64,000 bases of DNA from Candidatus Villigracilis vicinus (lineage in GTDB: Bacteria > Chloroflexota > Anaerolineae > Anaerolineales > Villigracilaceae). Both the position numbers and the translations under genes were made by a program. Location of the stretch: positions 41,439 through 105,438 of the forward strand of contig JADKIL010000004.1 of the NCBI GenBank assembly GCA_016721315.1, read 5' to 3'. Within the stretch, counting starts at the first letter, position 1, and the number at the start of each line of letters is the position of its first letter. Shown here in pieces: positions 26,039 to 35,918 of this stretch. The notes under the pieces are model-generated. The model was not told where the DNA came from. It did not search any database and saw only the letters and a program-made list of their open reading frames with translations.

Positions 26039-27634
26039 CTTAAACCCTTCCACCGCGGCACGTTCAATACCAAGACCTGTTTTGTAGCGCTCCATGAATG
26101 TATTGAAACCATCCACGTCCTTTTTGTCAGGTGCAATGGTGGAACTTTTTTCGTTGGCGAATACTTTTTTATTCAAATAATCTTCGAGTGTTTCATTTCC
26201 TGTTTTATTGAGCACATACGCGGCAAGCAATGCCATGCCCCATGCCCCGCCTTCACCCGCAGTTTCCATCACCGAGACGGAGGTGTTCATCGCTGCCGCC
26301 ATGATCTTTTGCCCAACGCCTTCGGTTTTGAAGAACCCGCCATGACCGAGCAATTGGTCGAGTTTTACGTTTTCCTGAGAGAGAATATCCATGCCGATCT
26401 TCAACGTGCCCACCGATGAGAACAAGTGTGTGCGCATAAAGTTCGGCAGAGTGAAGCGGCTTTCAGGGGTGCGGATGAACAATGGGCGTCCCTCGGTCAG
26501 GTCTGTGATGGATTCGCCTGAGAGATAGTTGTAGGCAAGCAATCCACCGCCATCGGCATCGCCCGCGAGCGCTGATTTGTAAAGCATCTCAAATAATTTC
26601 GATTGGCTGATCTCGACGCCGAGCGCTTTTGTGAATTCGTGGAATAGCCCTACCCAGGCATTGAGGTCGGAGGTGCAGTTGTTGGCATGAACCATCGCGA
26701 CAGGCTTGCCTGTGGGTGTAGTCACCATGTCAATTTCGGGATAGAGTTTGGACAGCGCCTTTTCCAACACGATCATGGCGAAGACGGATGTCCCAGCCGA
26801 GACATTGCCCGTTCGCTCTGCCACACTGTTGGTGGCTACCATGCCCGTGCCTGCATCTCCCTCAGGCGGGCAAAGCGGAATCCCAGCCTTGAGTTGCCCG
26901 CTTGGGTCGAGCAGTTTCGCGCCTTCTTCGGTCAGAACGCCCGCGGCATCACCTGCTACTAAAACCTTTGGCAAAATATCTTCGAGCTTCCACGAGATGT
27001 TTTCAGCTTTGAGTTGCTCATTGAACTGCCCAAGCATTTTTTTGTCGTAGTCATTGATCGTGCTGTCGATGGGGAACATGCCTGAGGCTTCACCCACTCC
27101 CAGCACTTTTTGCCCCGTCAACTTCCAGTGGACATAGCCCGCCAGCGTGGTCTGGTGACTGATGTCTTTAATATGCGCTTCCTTATTCAATATCGCCTGA
27201 TAAAGATGGGCAATGCTCCAGCGCTGCGGGATGTTGAACTGGAAGAGGTCGGTGAGTTTCTCGGCGGCTTGTCCTGTCATCGTGTTGCGCCAGGTGCGGA
27301 AGGGGACGAGTTGTTTGCCATCTTTATCAAACGGCAGATAGCCATGCATCATGGCGCTGAAACCTATGGACCCAACAATGGTGAGCGTCAGGCCGTATTT
27401 CTCTGAAACATCCTTGCTGAGATTGCGGTAACAATCTTGCAGTCCATTCCAAGCGGCTTCAAGGCTGTAGGTCCACACGCCGTTTTCGTATTGGTTCTCC
27501 CATTCATGACTTCCAGACGCAATGGGAGAATGGTCTTCGGCGATCAATACCGCTTTGATACGCGTGGAACCAAGTTCAATGCCGAGAGCGGTCTTCCCGC
27601 TTTCGATGGCTTTTTTGATTTCATTGTTATCCAT
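26036..27634 (-). CDS. FGGY-family carbohydrate kinase, probable L-ribulokinase
   Basis: A 532-residue sugar kinase with the N-terminal ATP/sugar site LGIELGSTRIKAVLI, the central GNVSAGTSVFAMI and C-terminal ETAGEGGAWGMALLAAY. It is of the type found beside araA and araD in many anaerobes, not the classical AraB sequence, so I give no symbol. Its place between araD and the SDR gene makes phosphorylation of L-ribulose the likely reaction (inference). The TAA stop lies inside a dispersed repeat. Confidence 0.88.
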   Translation of the reverse strand: MDNNEIKKAIESGKTALGIELGSTRIKAVLIAEDHSPIASGSHEWENQYENGVWTYSLEAAWNGLQDCYRNLSKDVSEKYGLTLTIVGSIGFSAMMHGYLPFDKDGKQLVPFRTWRNTMTGQAAEKLTDLFQFNIPQRWSIAHLYQAILNKEAHIKDISHQTTLAGYVHWKLTGQKVLGVGEASGMFPIDSTINDYDKKMLGQFNEQLKAENISWKLEDILPKVLVAGDAAGVLTEEGAKLLDPSGQLKAGIPLCPPEGDAGTGMVATNSVAERTGNVSAGTSVFAMIVLEKALSKLYPEIDMVTTPTGKPVAMVHANNCTSDLNAWVGLFHEFTKALGVEISQSKLFEMLYKSALAGDADGGGLLAYNYLSGESITDLTEGRPLFIRTPESRFTLPNFMRTHLFSSVGTLKIGMDILSQENVKLDQLLGHGGFFKTEGVGQKIMAAAMNTSVSVMETAGEGGAWGMALLAAYVLNKTGNETLEDYLNKKVFANEKSSTIAPDKKDVDGFNTFMERYKTGLGIERAAVEGFK

Positions 27635-27654
27635 AATTTAACTCCTTCATATAT

Positions 27655-27748
27655 GTCACCCTGAGCGGCAGCGAAGGGTCTCTACGATTATCTAAGAGAT
27701 GCTCACCGCACTGCGCGCGGCGCATGTGTCGCTATCGCTCAGCATGAC
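27655..27748. repeat. dispersed inverted repeat, family B
   Basis: Begins GTCACCCTGAGCGGCAGCGA and ends GCTATCGCTCAGCATGAC, imperfect inverted arms with an inner AGAGAT segment. Fills the gap between the SDR gene and the kinase. One copy in this window. Confidence 0.7.
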
Positions 27749-27752
27749 AAAA

Positions 27753-28739
27753 TTATCCGGGATACCAAACCTTGCGCGGATCGTTTTCCGCGCGTACATA
27801 ATCAAATGCGGCGTCAATTAATTTCTTCAAATCATATTCGGGATGCCAGCCGAGTAAAAACTTGGCTTTGGTGTTGTCGAGCCATGTGGAGTGGAATTCG
27901 GTCTTGATCTCCACAGTGGGGAAGCCGCGCGTCTCGTGTAAATATTTGCCCATCTCACCGTAGTCCACGGGTTCGTCCATGCAGATGTTGAAGAGTTGTT
28001 GGCGGGCTTTGGGGTGGTCGATGGCAGCCAGGATCGCGCCGACCAAATCGTCAGCGTGGACAAAGTTTCTTTTAACGGGAACAGCTTCCAGATTAAGCAT
28101 GATCGGGATGGTCTGCGTCCGCACGTAGTCATCCGCAGTTTCCTCATCCACAAAATCACGCCAGCGTGGACCGCCGAAGACATCCTCTCCGAAAGAGAGT
28201 TGATATTTGAAGTCATCCTTTTCCATGATCCACGGCGCACGCAGACAGCAGCCATTGAGATCGTATTGGATGTAATACTGCTCAAGCATCACTTCTTCGA
28301 GAACTTTGGAGAGCGCGTAACAGCCGGGGTAGGCGGAATGTTTTTGCGTTTCAGTGACGGGGATGGGATGCGGATAAACGAAATGCCCCATGCCCGCATC
28401 TCCGCCGACCATGACGAACTGTTTAAAGGTGGGGGAGGTGCGGCAGGCTTCGAGCAGCCAAAAGAGACCTTTGACCGTCACATCCATAATTTGCTCGGGC
28501 GTCTCTTTGACGGTGGCGAGATGCAGAACATGCGTAACACCGTCCAGCGCTTTTTCAACGAGGTCGCGATGTTCGATGGAGCCGTGGATGTTTTGAATGC
28601 GGGGATGTGGGGGAAGCTCGCGGTTATGGCACAGGGCGCGAACGGTGAAAGAATTGAAACGTGAATCAGCAAGAATGCGATTGATGAAAGTCTTGCCTAC
28701 TTTTCCTGTCGCGCCAGTGACGAGGATGATGTTAGTCAT
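27753..28739 (-). CDS. NAD-dependent epimerase/dehydratase (extended SDR)
   Basis: A 328-residue Rossmann-fold protein: LVTGATGKVGKTF near residues 6-18 is the nucleotide-binding loop and CYALSKVLEEVML carries the active-site YxxxK. Family members act on sugar nucleotides, aldoses or lactones. Located in the arabinose locus between a Gfo/Idh oxidoreductase and the kinase, so a pentose oxidation or epimerisation is possible. Confidence 0.85.
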   Translation of the reverse strand: MTNIILVTGATGKVGKTFINRILADSRFNSFTVRALCHNRELPPHPRIQNIHGSIEHRDLVEKALDGVTHVLHLATVKETPEQIMDVTVKGLFWLLEACRTSPTFKQFVMVGGDAGMGHFVYPHPIPVTETQKHSAYPGCYALSKVLEEVMLEQYYIQYDLNGCCLRAPWIMEKDDFKYQLSFGEDVFGGPRWRDFVDEETADDYVRTQTIPIMLNLEAVPVKRNFVHADDLVGAILAAIDHPKARQQLFNICMDEPVDYGEMGKYLHETRGFPTVEIKTEFHSTWLDNTKAKFLLGWHPEYDLKKLIDAAFDYVRAENDPRKVWYPG

Positions 28740-28754
28740 TGCACATCCTTTCGC

Positions 28755-28828
28755 GCCCTCACCCTAGCCCTCTCCCGAAGGGAGAGGGGACTCCCTTCCC
28801 CTGCGGGGGAAGGGTTGGGGATGAGGGA
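28755..28828. repeat. CCCTCTCCC inverted repeat, family C, copy 1
   Basis: CCCTCACCCTAGCCCTCTCC with the inverted GGGAGAGGGG and, further on, CCCCTGCGGGGGAAGGGTTG. A widespread dispersed type; related pieces lie at 56340-56525. Confidence 0.75.
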
Positions 28829-28830
28829 CT

Positions 28831-29996
28831 TTAACATTTTGTCCATTGCCCATTCGCTTCACTGGATGCGACGACGCTATCCACAAAGCGTATGCCCATC
28901 AAACCGTCAAATGAATTCGGGAAATAGAGTGCTAGCGGGTCTGCTTGTTTGCCAGCACGTCGCGCCGCAATCGCTTCGGCGGCATCGGAATAAATATTTG
29001 CAAAGCCATCGGGAACCCTTCGGGATGCCCCGCGACCAAACGTGTACAGCGAGCGGAAAGCGGCAATGTGCCAGGTCCGTTCGGCGTGCGATTTTCCGAG
29101 GGCGCACCCAACGGTTTGAAGGTGAGCGCTTGCGGAATTTCCTGCATCCATTCGAGCGAGCCTTTGGTGCCGCTCACACGAATGCGCAAACAATTTTCAA
29201 CGCCCGCCGCGGCTTGTGTCACCCAGAAACTTCCGCGTGCGCCGTTATTGAATCGAAGCATTGCCCCGCCAAAATCATGTACGCGGCGGTTGGGCACAAT
29301 CGTGCCGATCTCCGCTGAAACTTCGTCCACTTCCAAACCGGTGATAAATCTTGTGAGGTTGTGCGCGTGCGAACCGATATCGCCCATCACTAAAGAAGGT
29401 CCGCCGCGTGCGGGGTCGAACTTCCAATAGCCTGCCGGAAAAACTTTATTTTCATCTGCCTTGCCGCCCTGCACATACTCAACCTGCACGAGTCTTATCG
29501 TTCCGAGTTCGCCCGCTTCCACCATCGCCTTCGCCTGCCGCACCATCGGGTAACCCGTGTAATTGTGCGTGAGGCAAAACACCAAACCCGTCTCCTGCAC
29601 TTTTTTGTGCAGCGCTTCAGCTTCTTCAAGTGTGTTGGTCATGGGCTTGTCGCAGATCACATCAATGCCGCGCTCAAGCGCCCACATCGAATAATCAAAA
29701 TGACTGTCGTTCGGGGTCATGATCGCAACCGCATCAATGCCATCTTTTCTGGATGATTCTTTTTCATAGAGTTCTTTGACGCTGGAATAGATACGGTCTG
29801 ACTCGAAACCAAGTTCGCTCGCATCTTTCTTTGATTTGGCTGGGTCCGACGAAAAGATGCCTGTCACAATCTGATAGCGGTCATCGCGCCGCGCCGATTG
29901 GCGATGCATGGCGCCGATGAATGACCCCGTCCCGCCGCCGATGACGGCGAGCCGCAGTCTGCGTCCCAACATGTCGATTACTGGATTCAAAGACAT
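28831..29996 (-). CDS. Gfo/Idh/MocA oxidoreductase, one homopolymer frameshift
   Basis: NAD(P)-dependent sugar or cyclitol oxidoreductase of about 388 residues. N-terminal Rossmann motif LAVIGGGTGSFIGAMHRQSA, then CDKPMTNTLEEAEAL with the catalytic Lys and GDIGSHAHNLTRF with the conserved His. The main frame runs to LVAGHPEGFP; the true C-terminus, DGFANIYSDAAEAIAARRAG to ANGQWTKC, is in the next frame. One extra base in the run at 29011-29013 restores a single protein, so sequencing error is more likely than decay. Follows the UPF0303 gene by 1 base. Confidence 0.85.
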
Positions 29997-29997
29997 C

Positions 29998-30465
29998 TTA
30001 TTTCTCCTTGGCTAAAAATGAGCGGATCGATTCAACTACCAGTTTATGATCTTCTTCTTGCGGCAGTCCTGAGACGGTAATTGTCCCAACCATGCCTGTG
30101 CCTTTTACAATAATGGGGAAGCAACCGCCATGCGCGGCATATTCACTTTCAGAGATGAGATAGGACTGTTCGATTGTTTTGCCTTTGTGCTTGAGCAATT
30201 GCCCCATGTAGAACGAACTGTGACCGAAACGATTCACCAGCCGCACCTTGCGCTTGACCCACTCGTCATTGTCCGCGGCAGTGCCTGGCATGCTGTAATG
30301 GAAAAGTTGCTGCTGTCCGCGGGTGATATCAATGGTGATGGGGAGGCTCTCGCGCATGGCATGTTCCACCATTTGAGTTCCAAGTTGCCAGGCGGTCGCT
30401 TCATTGAAGCGGATGAACTGAAGTTCTTGTTCTTCTCGTAATAAAGCCTTTAATATGTCTTCCAT
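29998..30465 (-). CDS. UPF0303/HbpS-like small protein
   Basis: A 155-residue protein of the UPF0303 group (YBR137W-like, heme-degrading-domain fold). Markers are AWQLGTQMVEHAMRESLPIT, SFYMGQLLKHKGKTIEQSYL and AAHGGCFPIIVKGTGMVGTI. Often seen beside sugar oxidoreductases and ABC transporters, as here; its molecular role is not settled. Separated by one base from the oxidoreductase gene, so co-expressed. Confidence 0.8.
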   Translation of the reverse strand: MEDILKALLREEQELQFIRFNEATAWQLGTQMVEHAMRESLPITIDITRGQQQLFHYSMPGTAADNDEWVKRKVRLVNRFGHSSFYMGQLLKHKGKTIEQSYLISESEYAAHGGCFPIIVKGTGMVGTITVSGLPQEEDHKLVVESIRSFLAKEK

Positions 30466-30503
30466 GTCACATCCTAAATCTGCCCGGTTATGCTGAAATT
30501 TTG

Positions 30504-30551
30504 CAAAAAAATACCAATCGACAACTTAATTCGCTTTATGCCGATTGGTAT
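30504..30551 (-). terminator. intrinsic terminator of the sugar transporter operon
   Basis: Minus-strand stem ATACCAATCG/CGATTGGTAT (30542-30551 with 30511-30520) followed by seven T residues, about 70 bases past the permease stop. Confidence 0.85.
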
Positions 30552-30619
30552 TGAGTTACTCCGAAGAATAAGGTTAAGAGACTTTCGTTCGGCGAGGTTC
30601 GTGCTCGCAAAGTTTCTGG

Positions 30620-31831
30620 TTATGAGCTCTTGCTCTTGTTGTATACATCGAAGAAGACAGCAAGTAGAAGCACGAAGCCTTTGATCGCCTGCTGCCAGTC
30701 GATGCCTACACCGAGGATGGACATACCGTTGTTCATCACACCGACGAAGAAAGCGCCGATCACAGCGCCGATGACGGTACCAATACCACCACTGGCAGAA
30801 GCGCCGCCGATAAAGCAGGCTGCGATAACATCCAACTCAAAGCCTTCACCTGCGTTCGGCGTGGCGCTGTTCAAACGAGCCGCCACGATCATACCTGCGA
30901 GCGCTGCAAGCACGCCCATGTTGACGAAGGTTAGGAATAACAAACGCGGAGTGTTGACACCCGAGAGGCGCGCAGCCTTTTCATTGCCACCCAAGGCATA
31001 GATGCGGCGACCGATCACGGTCTGGTTGGTTAGAAAGGCGTACATTGCCACGAGTGGGAACATGATCACCAGCACGTTGGGGATGCCCTTATAAGAAGCC
31101 ATCAAGTAACAAAATCCCATCACCGCGGCAGTGATCAGAACTTGTTTAGCTACAAAGAAAGAAAAGGGTGTAACCTCAAAACCATACTTGATCTGATTTC
31201 GACGGGTGCGCAGGTCAGCCCATATCAAGAGGATCGATACGATCACACCAATAATGATTGTCGTTAAGTGGAAGCCTTCCATTTTGAAGTAATCGGGGAT
31301 AAAACCGGCGCTGATCCTGCTAAACTCGACCGGGAACGGACCAATCGCTTCACCGCGTACCATGACGAGTGTGAGACCACGGAAGATCAACATGCCTGCC
31401 AGAGTGACAATGAACGCCGGAATCTTAACATACGCAACCCAGTAGCCCTGCCAGGCACCGATCAAGCCGCCCACCACAAGGCAGAGCGCCATGACCAACG
31501 CCCAGTTCCAACCCCACTTAACCATCAACACACCCGCAATTGCGCCCACAAAGGCAGCCACTGAACCAACCGAGAGGTCGATCCAACCGGATACGATGAT
31601 CAACAGCATACCCAATGCCATGATAATGACATAGCTGTTTTGCAGAACAAGGTTGGTGATGTTCACCGGCCTCATCAAGATGCCTTCAGTCGCAAAATAG
31701 AAGAAGATCATGATCGCCACAAGCGCGATCAACATTCCATATTCGCGAATATTATTTTTGAAGAGACCTGAAAGAGTTTTCAAAAGTGAGTTGTTGGTTG
31801 AGGTCTCATTCATTGTTGCTGGAACCTTCAT
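30620..31831 (-). CDS. sugar ABC transporter permease (XylH/GguB type)
   Basis: A 403-residue membrane subunit of the BPD_transp_2 family with about ten helices. Family segments: LVLQNSYVIIMALGMLLIIV, GWIDLSVGSVAAFVGAIAGV, AYVKIPAFIVTLAGMLIFRG, GGNEKAARLSGVNT and CFIGGASASGGIGTVIGAVI. The ATG overlaps the stop of the ATPase gene by 4 bases. With a ChvE-type binding protein in the same operon it likely imports arabinose, xylose or a related sugar. Confidence 0.93.
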   Translation of the reverse strand: MKVPATMNETSTNNSLLKTLSGLFKNNIREYGMLIALVAIMIFFYFATEGILMRPVNITNLVLQNSYVIIMALGMLLIIVSGWIDLSVGSVAAFVGAIAGVLMVKWGWNWALVMALCLVVGGLIGAWQGYWVAYVKIPAFIVTLAGMLIFRGLTLVMVRGEAIGPFPVEFSRISAGFIPDYFKMEGFHLTTIIIGVIVSILLIWADLRTRRNQIKYGFEVTPFSFFVAKQVLITAAVMGFCYLMASYKGIPNVLVIMFPLVAMYAFLTNQTVIGRRIYALGGNEKAARLSGVNTPRLLFLTFVNMGVLAALAGMIVAARLNSATPNAGEGFELDVIAACFIGGASASGGIGTVIGAVIGAFFVGVMNNGMSILGVGIDWQQAIKGFVLLLAVFFDVYNKSKSS

Positions 31832-33366
31832 AGTGCCACCTCTTGCTTTTTCATAATCGACATCATAATTTTTTCCTGTGACGCTTCCTGGGTTGGCATT
31901 TCATCAACGATCTTGCCATCGCTCATCACATAGATCCGATCACAGACACCCAGGATCTCAGGCAGCTCGGAAGAGATCATAATGATGCCCTTGCCTTCGC
32001 TTGCCAGACGATTGATGATCGTATAGATTTCATATTTGGCGCCCACATCAATGCCACGTGTAGGCTCATCCAGGATCAGGATGTCCGGGTTCGAAAATAG
32101 CCATTTACTAAGAACGACTTTTTGCTGGTTGCCGCCTGAAAGATTTACAGCAAGCTGAAGAATGCTGGAGCATTTGATGTTCAACTTGTCGCGATATTCG
32201 CGGGTAACGGTCAATTCCTGGGGTTCATTAATCACACCCGAGGAGGAGATCGCTTCCAAGTTTGCCAGAGTAATGTTGTCCTTGATCTCTTCGATCAGGA
32301 TCAAACCGTAGGCTTTGCGATCTTCGGTTGCATATGCAATCCCATTGGCAATTGCCTTGTCAATCGAACTGACATCGATTTCCTGTCCATTTTTGTATGC
32401 CTTGCCGCTGATACGCGCGCCATAGGCTCGCCCAAAAATACTCATCGCCAGTTCAGTTCGCCCCGCCCCCATTAATCCAGCGATCCCTACAACCTCTCCC
32501 TTACGGACATGCATGTTGATGTTATCGCTGACTTTTCGATGCTCGTGAATGGGATGGTACGCATTCCAATCTTTCACTTCGAAGATCACCTCTCCGACAT
32601 TAGAATCGCGTGGAGGGAAGCGGTGGGTGATATCGCGTCCGACCATGCCGCGAATGATCCGGTCTTCTGTGACCACATCCTTGTGCGTGTCCATCGTCTC
32701 AATGGTGGCGCCATCTCGAAGAATGGTAATTGAATCAGCCACCTTGGAGACTTCACTCAGCTTGTGAGAAATAAGAATGGATGCAATGCCTTGCGATTTG
32801 AATTGCAACAACAATTGAAGTAATTTTTCACTATCGGTTTCATTAAGGGAGGCAGTTGGTTCGTCCAGGATCAGAAGCTTGACCTTTTTGGACAATGCCT
32901 TTGCGATCTCAACCAACTGCTGTTTACCGACACCCATATTCGTAATTAATGTATTTGGCGACTCGGGTAAGCCCACCTTTTCGAGCAATTCCTTGGTTCT
33001 GGAAACGGATTCGTTCCAGTCAATAATCCCATTCCGCGAACGTTCGTTTCCGAGGAATAGATTCTCAGTTATGGACAGGTAGGGGATCAGTGCCAATTCC
33101 TGATGGATAATGACAAGCCCCACCTCTTCAGACTGATTGATATCGTGAAACCTGCACTCTTTGCCTTCAAAATGAATCTCCCCACTATACGAGCCATACG
33201 GATAAACACCACTTAATACCTTCATTAAGGTCGACTTCCCGGCTCCGTTTTCACCTACCAAGGCATGGATCTCGCCTTGTTTAACCGAGAAACTTACATT
33301 ATCCAGCGCTTTCACGCCGGGAAATGTCTTAGTGATATTGCGCATCTCCAAAATAACATCTGACAT
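31828..33366 (-). CDS. sugar ABC transporter ATPase (XylG/GguA type)
   Basis: A double ATPase-domain protein of about 512 residues. Domain 1: Walker A GENGAGKST, Walker B LLILDEPTASL; domain 2: signature LSGGNQQKVVLSKWL and Walker B ILILDEPTRGIDVG, while its Walker A is degenerate (AGLMGAGRTE), as is usual in this family. I favour the Met at 33366, before SDVILEMRNITKTFPGV, with AAGGACAAG upstream; a Met seven codons earlier is possible. The next gene upstream is the binding protein. Confidence 0.93.
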   Translation of the reverse strand: MSDVILEMRNITKTFPGVKALDNVSFSVKQGEIHALVGENGAGKSTLMKVLSGVYPYGSYSGEIHFEGKECRFHDINQSEEVGLVIIHQELALIPYLSITENLFLGNERSRNGIIDWNESVSRTKELLEKVGLPESPNTLITNMGVGKQQLVEIAKALSKKVKLLILDEPTASLNETDSEKLLQLLLQFKSQGIASILISHKLSEVSKVADSITILRDGATIETMDTHKDVVTEDRIIRGMVGRDITHRFPPRDSNVGEVIFEVKDWNAYHPIHEHRKVSDNINMHVRKGEVVGIAGLMGAGRTELAMSIFGRAYGARISGKAYKNGQEIDVSSIDKAIANGIAYATEDRKAYGLILIEEIKDNITLANLEAISSSGVINEPQELTVTREYRDKLNIKCSSILQLAVNLSGGNQQKVVLSKWLFSNPDILILDEPTRGIDVGAKYEIYTIINRLASEGKGIIMISSELPEILGVCDRIYVMSDGKIVDEMPTQEASQEKIMMSIMKKQEVAL

Positions 33367-33459
33367 ATTCTGCTTGTCCTTGGTCATGCGGAGTAAAGTA
33401 CTTAAAGTGAGCTATATTTTATTTCAAAATAAGAATAATTGATATATTTTTCTGCTTCA

Positions 33460-33496
33460 AAATTGTGTGAGGGCGAAGTTCGCCCTCACACAATTT
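33460..33496 (-). terminator. hairpin between sugar-binding protein and ATPase genes
   Basis: An 18-bp near-perfect stem (33460-33477 with 33479-33496) centred on GGGCGAA/TTCGCCC, followed by T residues on the minus strand. Likely gives more binding protein than transporter. Confidence 0.75.
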
Positions 33497-33512
33497 ATAC
33501 GTTCTCTTACGC

Positions 33513-34616
33513 TTACTTCAGATCTTCAGCCTTGATGTAGCCGCTATCGATCAACAGCTTCTCGTAGTTGGTGATGTCTACGCTGTAGGGGGTCAACAGG
33601 TAGGAAGAAACAACTTTGACGCCGTTGTCGTAGGTCTTGGTGTCGTTGACGTCCACGGTTTCGCCCTTGAGTGCCTGATCCACCATCTTGGCGGTCTGGG
33701 CAGCGAGTTCGCGGGTGTCTTTGAACACGGTGTAAGCCTGTTCGCCAGCGATCATGGCCTTGACGGAAGCAACTTCTGCATCCTGACCGGTGATGACAGG
33801 CCAGGGCTGGTCAGCGGTGCCGTAACCAACGCCGCGGAGAGCAGCGATGATACCGCGGCTCAAACCATCGTACGGGGAGAGCACACCATCAACGCGCTTG
33901 TCGGTGTAGTTGGCGCTCAGGAGGTTTTCCATGCGGGACTGAGCAACAGCGCCGTCCCAGCGAAGGGTACCGACTACGTCCATGCCCATTTGACCACTGG
34001 GGATAACGATCGTGCCGGAGTCGATGAAGGGCTGGATGACGGACATAGCGCCATCATAGAAGTAGAAGGCATTGGTGTCGTCGGGGGAGCCACCGAAGAG
34101 TTCAACGTTGAAAGGACCAACGCCAGCAGGGGCTGCTTCACCGGGGGTGAGTCCGAGTCCATTGAGGAGCTGGGTTCCCTGGATCACGCCGACGCCGAAG
34201 TTATCGAATGTAGCATAGTAATCAACATTTTCGGTCTCGGAGATCAAACGGTCGTAAGCGATCACGAGCACGCCAGCTTCCTTCGCCTTGGCAAGCACCT
34301 CAGAGAGGGTCGAGCCGTCGATCGCTGCGATCACGAGCACATCAGCACCCTTGTTGACCATGGTTTCGATCTGGGCGATCTGGTTCGGGATGTCATTGTC
34401 AGCGAACTGAAGGTCGGTGGCATAGCCAAGTTCTTCGAAGGACTTGACCATGCTTTCGCCGTCAGAGATCCAGCGAGTGGAGGTCTTGGTGGGCATGGAG
34501 ATGCCGACCAATTTCTGCTCGTCACCGCCGCTAGCAGCACCGCCGCCACAGGCAGACAGTACAAGGCTGAGCAACATTAGCACCGCTAAAAAGCTAAAGA
34601 GTATTTTCTTGGACAT
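33513..34616 (-). CDS. chvE: ChvE/XylF-type sugar-binding lipoprotein
   Basis: A 367-residue extracellular sugar-binding protein (periplasmic binding protein type 1 fold). Signal peptide with lipobox VLSAC (Cys about 22), then KLVGISMPTKTSTRWISDGE, YDRLISETENVDYYATFDN and GVLSPYDGLSRGIIAAL, which mark the multiple-sugar-binding ChvE group. Preceded by AAGGAGAAG. Ligand probably L-arabinose or a related monosaccharide, judged from the locus. Confidence 0.93.
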   Translation of the reverse strand: MSKKILFSFLAVLMLLSLVLSACGGGAASGGDEQKLVGISMPTKTSTRWISDGESMVKSFEELGYATDLQFADNDIPNQIAQIETMVNKGADVLVIAAIDGSTLSEVLAKAKEAGVLVIAYDRLISETENVDYYATFDNFGVGVIQGTQLLNGLGLTPGEAAPAGVGPFNVELFGGSPDDTNAFYFYDGAMSVIQPFIDSGTIVIPSGQMGMDVVGTLRWDGAVAQSRMENLLSANYTDKRVDGVLSPYDGLSRGIIAALRGVGYGTADQPWPVITGQDAEVASVKAMIAGEQAYTVFKDTRELAAQTAKMVDQALKGETVDVNDTKTYDNGVKVVSSYLLTPYSVDITNYEKLLIDSGYIKAEDLK

Positions 34617-34824
34617 TTCTTCTCCTTGTTTTGATTACAAATGTGATATTGGCATTGTCGCGAAATGAAAAAGAACTTTGCGTTGATTTCCAGTCTCGCG
34701 CAGGCACCGTAGCTGCCAATGGACAAGGGTGCGTCTTGCGCTTGCAATACTTTCATTTTCTTACTTGCCTGACAGCATCACCTCCTTGGTGTTTTCCTTG
34801 TTTCAACAATCTGTGGAAAAAAAA

Positions 34825-35865
34825 TTATTTTGAACTTTCACGAATTACCAATGTAGGTTGAATAAACCTGGATTGGGCAGCAATGAATTGATTGTTTTGG
34901 CGTGCCTGGATCATTTGGACGATGCTTTGTACAGCCTCTTCGCCCAGTCTTTGCAAATCCTGAGAAATGGTTGTGAGAGAGGGGTAAAAGTGCTCAACGA
35001 TTCCGGGATGTTGTCAAAACCGACTACAGCCAACTGCCCAGGGATCGAAATTCCCTGACGATGTGCTTCGCGTAAAACACTTAATGCCATTTGGTCATTG
35101 GCAACGAAAACAGAGTCGAGGTAGGGAAAAGATTCGAGTAGCTGGAGAAATGCCTGTTCTCCACTTGATGAAGACCAATTTCCTTCTGCGCAACGCTCTT
35201 CCGAAGCGTCGATCCCTGCTTTTTGAAGAGTCTCTCTCCATCCGCGTTTTCGTTCCTAGGCTTCCCACCAACTTTGAGGACCGGATATATGCCCGATTCT
35301 TCGTTTCCCGTTTGCTAAAAGGTGCTCGGTTGCCATGACAGCACCCTGATAGTTATTAGTGGCAACACTTGGAATTCCGGGGCGGGGTTGCATGGCAAGA
35401 AAAAGGACAGGGACGGAGATGTTCTGAAGGCGTTCTTCCAACCAGGCATGATTATCCCCGATTTCAGGGGCAGCCCATAAAATGCCGTCTACCTGGCGGG
35501 CCAAGTAGTGAGTCGATCACATCCTCGATGCGGTTCATGCCGAAGTTATCGAGCTCTTGCATAACAAGCATATAGCCCAACTGATCGGACTGATCGGCAA
35601 TTCCATTGAGCGTTCGTGAGGGACCTATATATTTTAGCCCATAAGTTACAACGCCCAGCGTGTAACTTCGTTGTTGGATCAAGCTGCGGGCAAGTGTGCT
35701 GGGGCGGTACCCCAATTCTTCAACGACCCCCTCAACCCGTTGGCGGGTTGTTTCTGAAACATATGAAAATTTGTTTATCACGCGTGAAACTGTCTGCGTG
35801 GATACTCCAGCTGCCTGTGCAACATCTTTTATAGTGACACGTTTAGGAGGATTAGACAAATTCAA
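34825..35865 (-). pseudogene. LacI-family regulator with frameshifts and an in-frame stop
   Basis: The helix-turn-helix VTIKDVAQAAGVSTQTVSRV (residues 10-29) and hinge are intact, then three breaks are needed to follow the family: an extra base near 35502 (DSLL joins ARQVDGILWAAPE), an in-frame TAG at 35256-35258 (WWEA, stop, ERKRGWRETLQKAGIDA), and a shift near 35002 (VVGFDNIPES joins EHFYPSLTTISQDLQRLG). The last part ends LVIRESSK at 34825. It would sense a sugar and repress the adjoining transporter and arabinose genes. Consensus error explains the shifts; the stop needs checking. Confidence 0.8.
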
Positions 35866-35884
35866 GGCGCTTTTACCAAGATAA

Positions 35885-35918
35885 TTATGTTATCGATAAC
35901 ATGTTATCGATAACATAA
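35885..35918. promoter_or_regulatory. LacI-type operator, perfect 34-bp palindrome
   Basis: Two GTTATCGATAAC boxes arranged as TTATGTTATCGATAACAT followed by its mirror, 20 bases upstream of the lacI-type gene. The form fits a LacI-family site and autoregulation. No second copy was seen before chvE or araA. Confidence 0.85.

Noticed and set aside
26036..27634. Calling the FGGY kinase araB or xylB
   Set aside because: The sequence does not follow classical AraB, and the locus argues against xylulokinase; only the reaction is inferred.
27996..28664. 222-codon plus-strand frame opposite the SDR gene
   Set aside because: Antisense shadow; the SDR has intact motifs.
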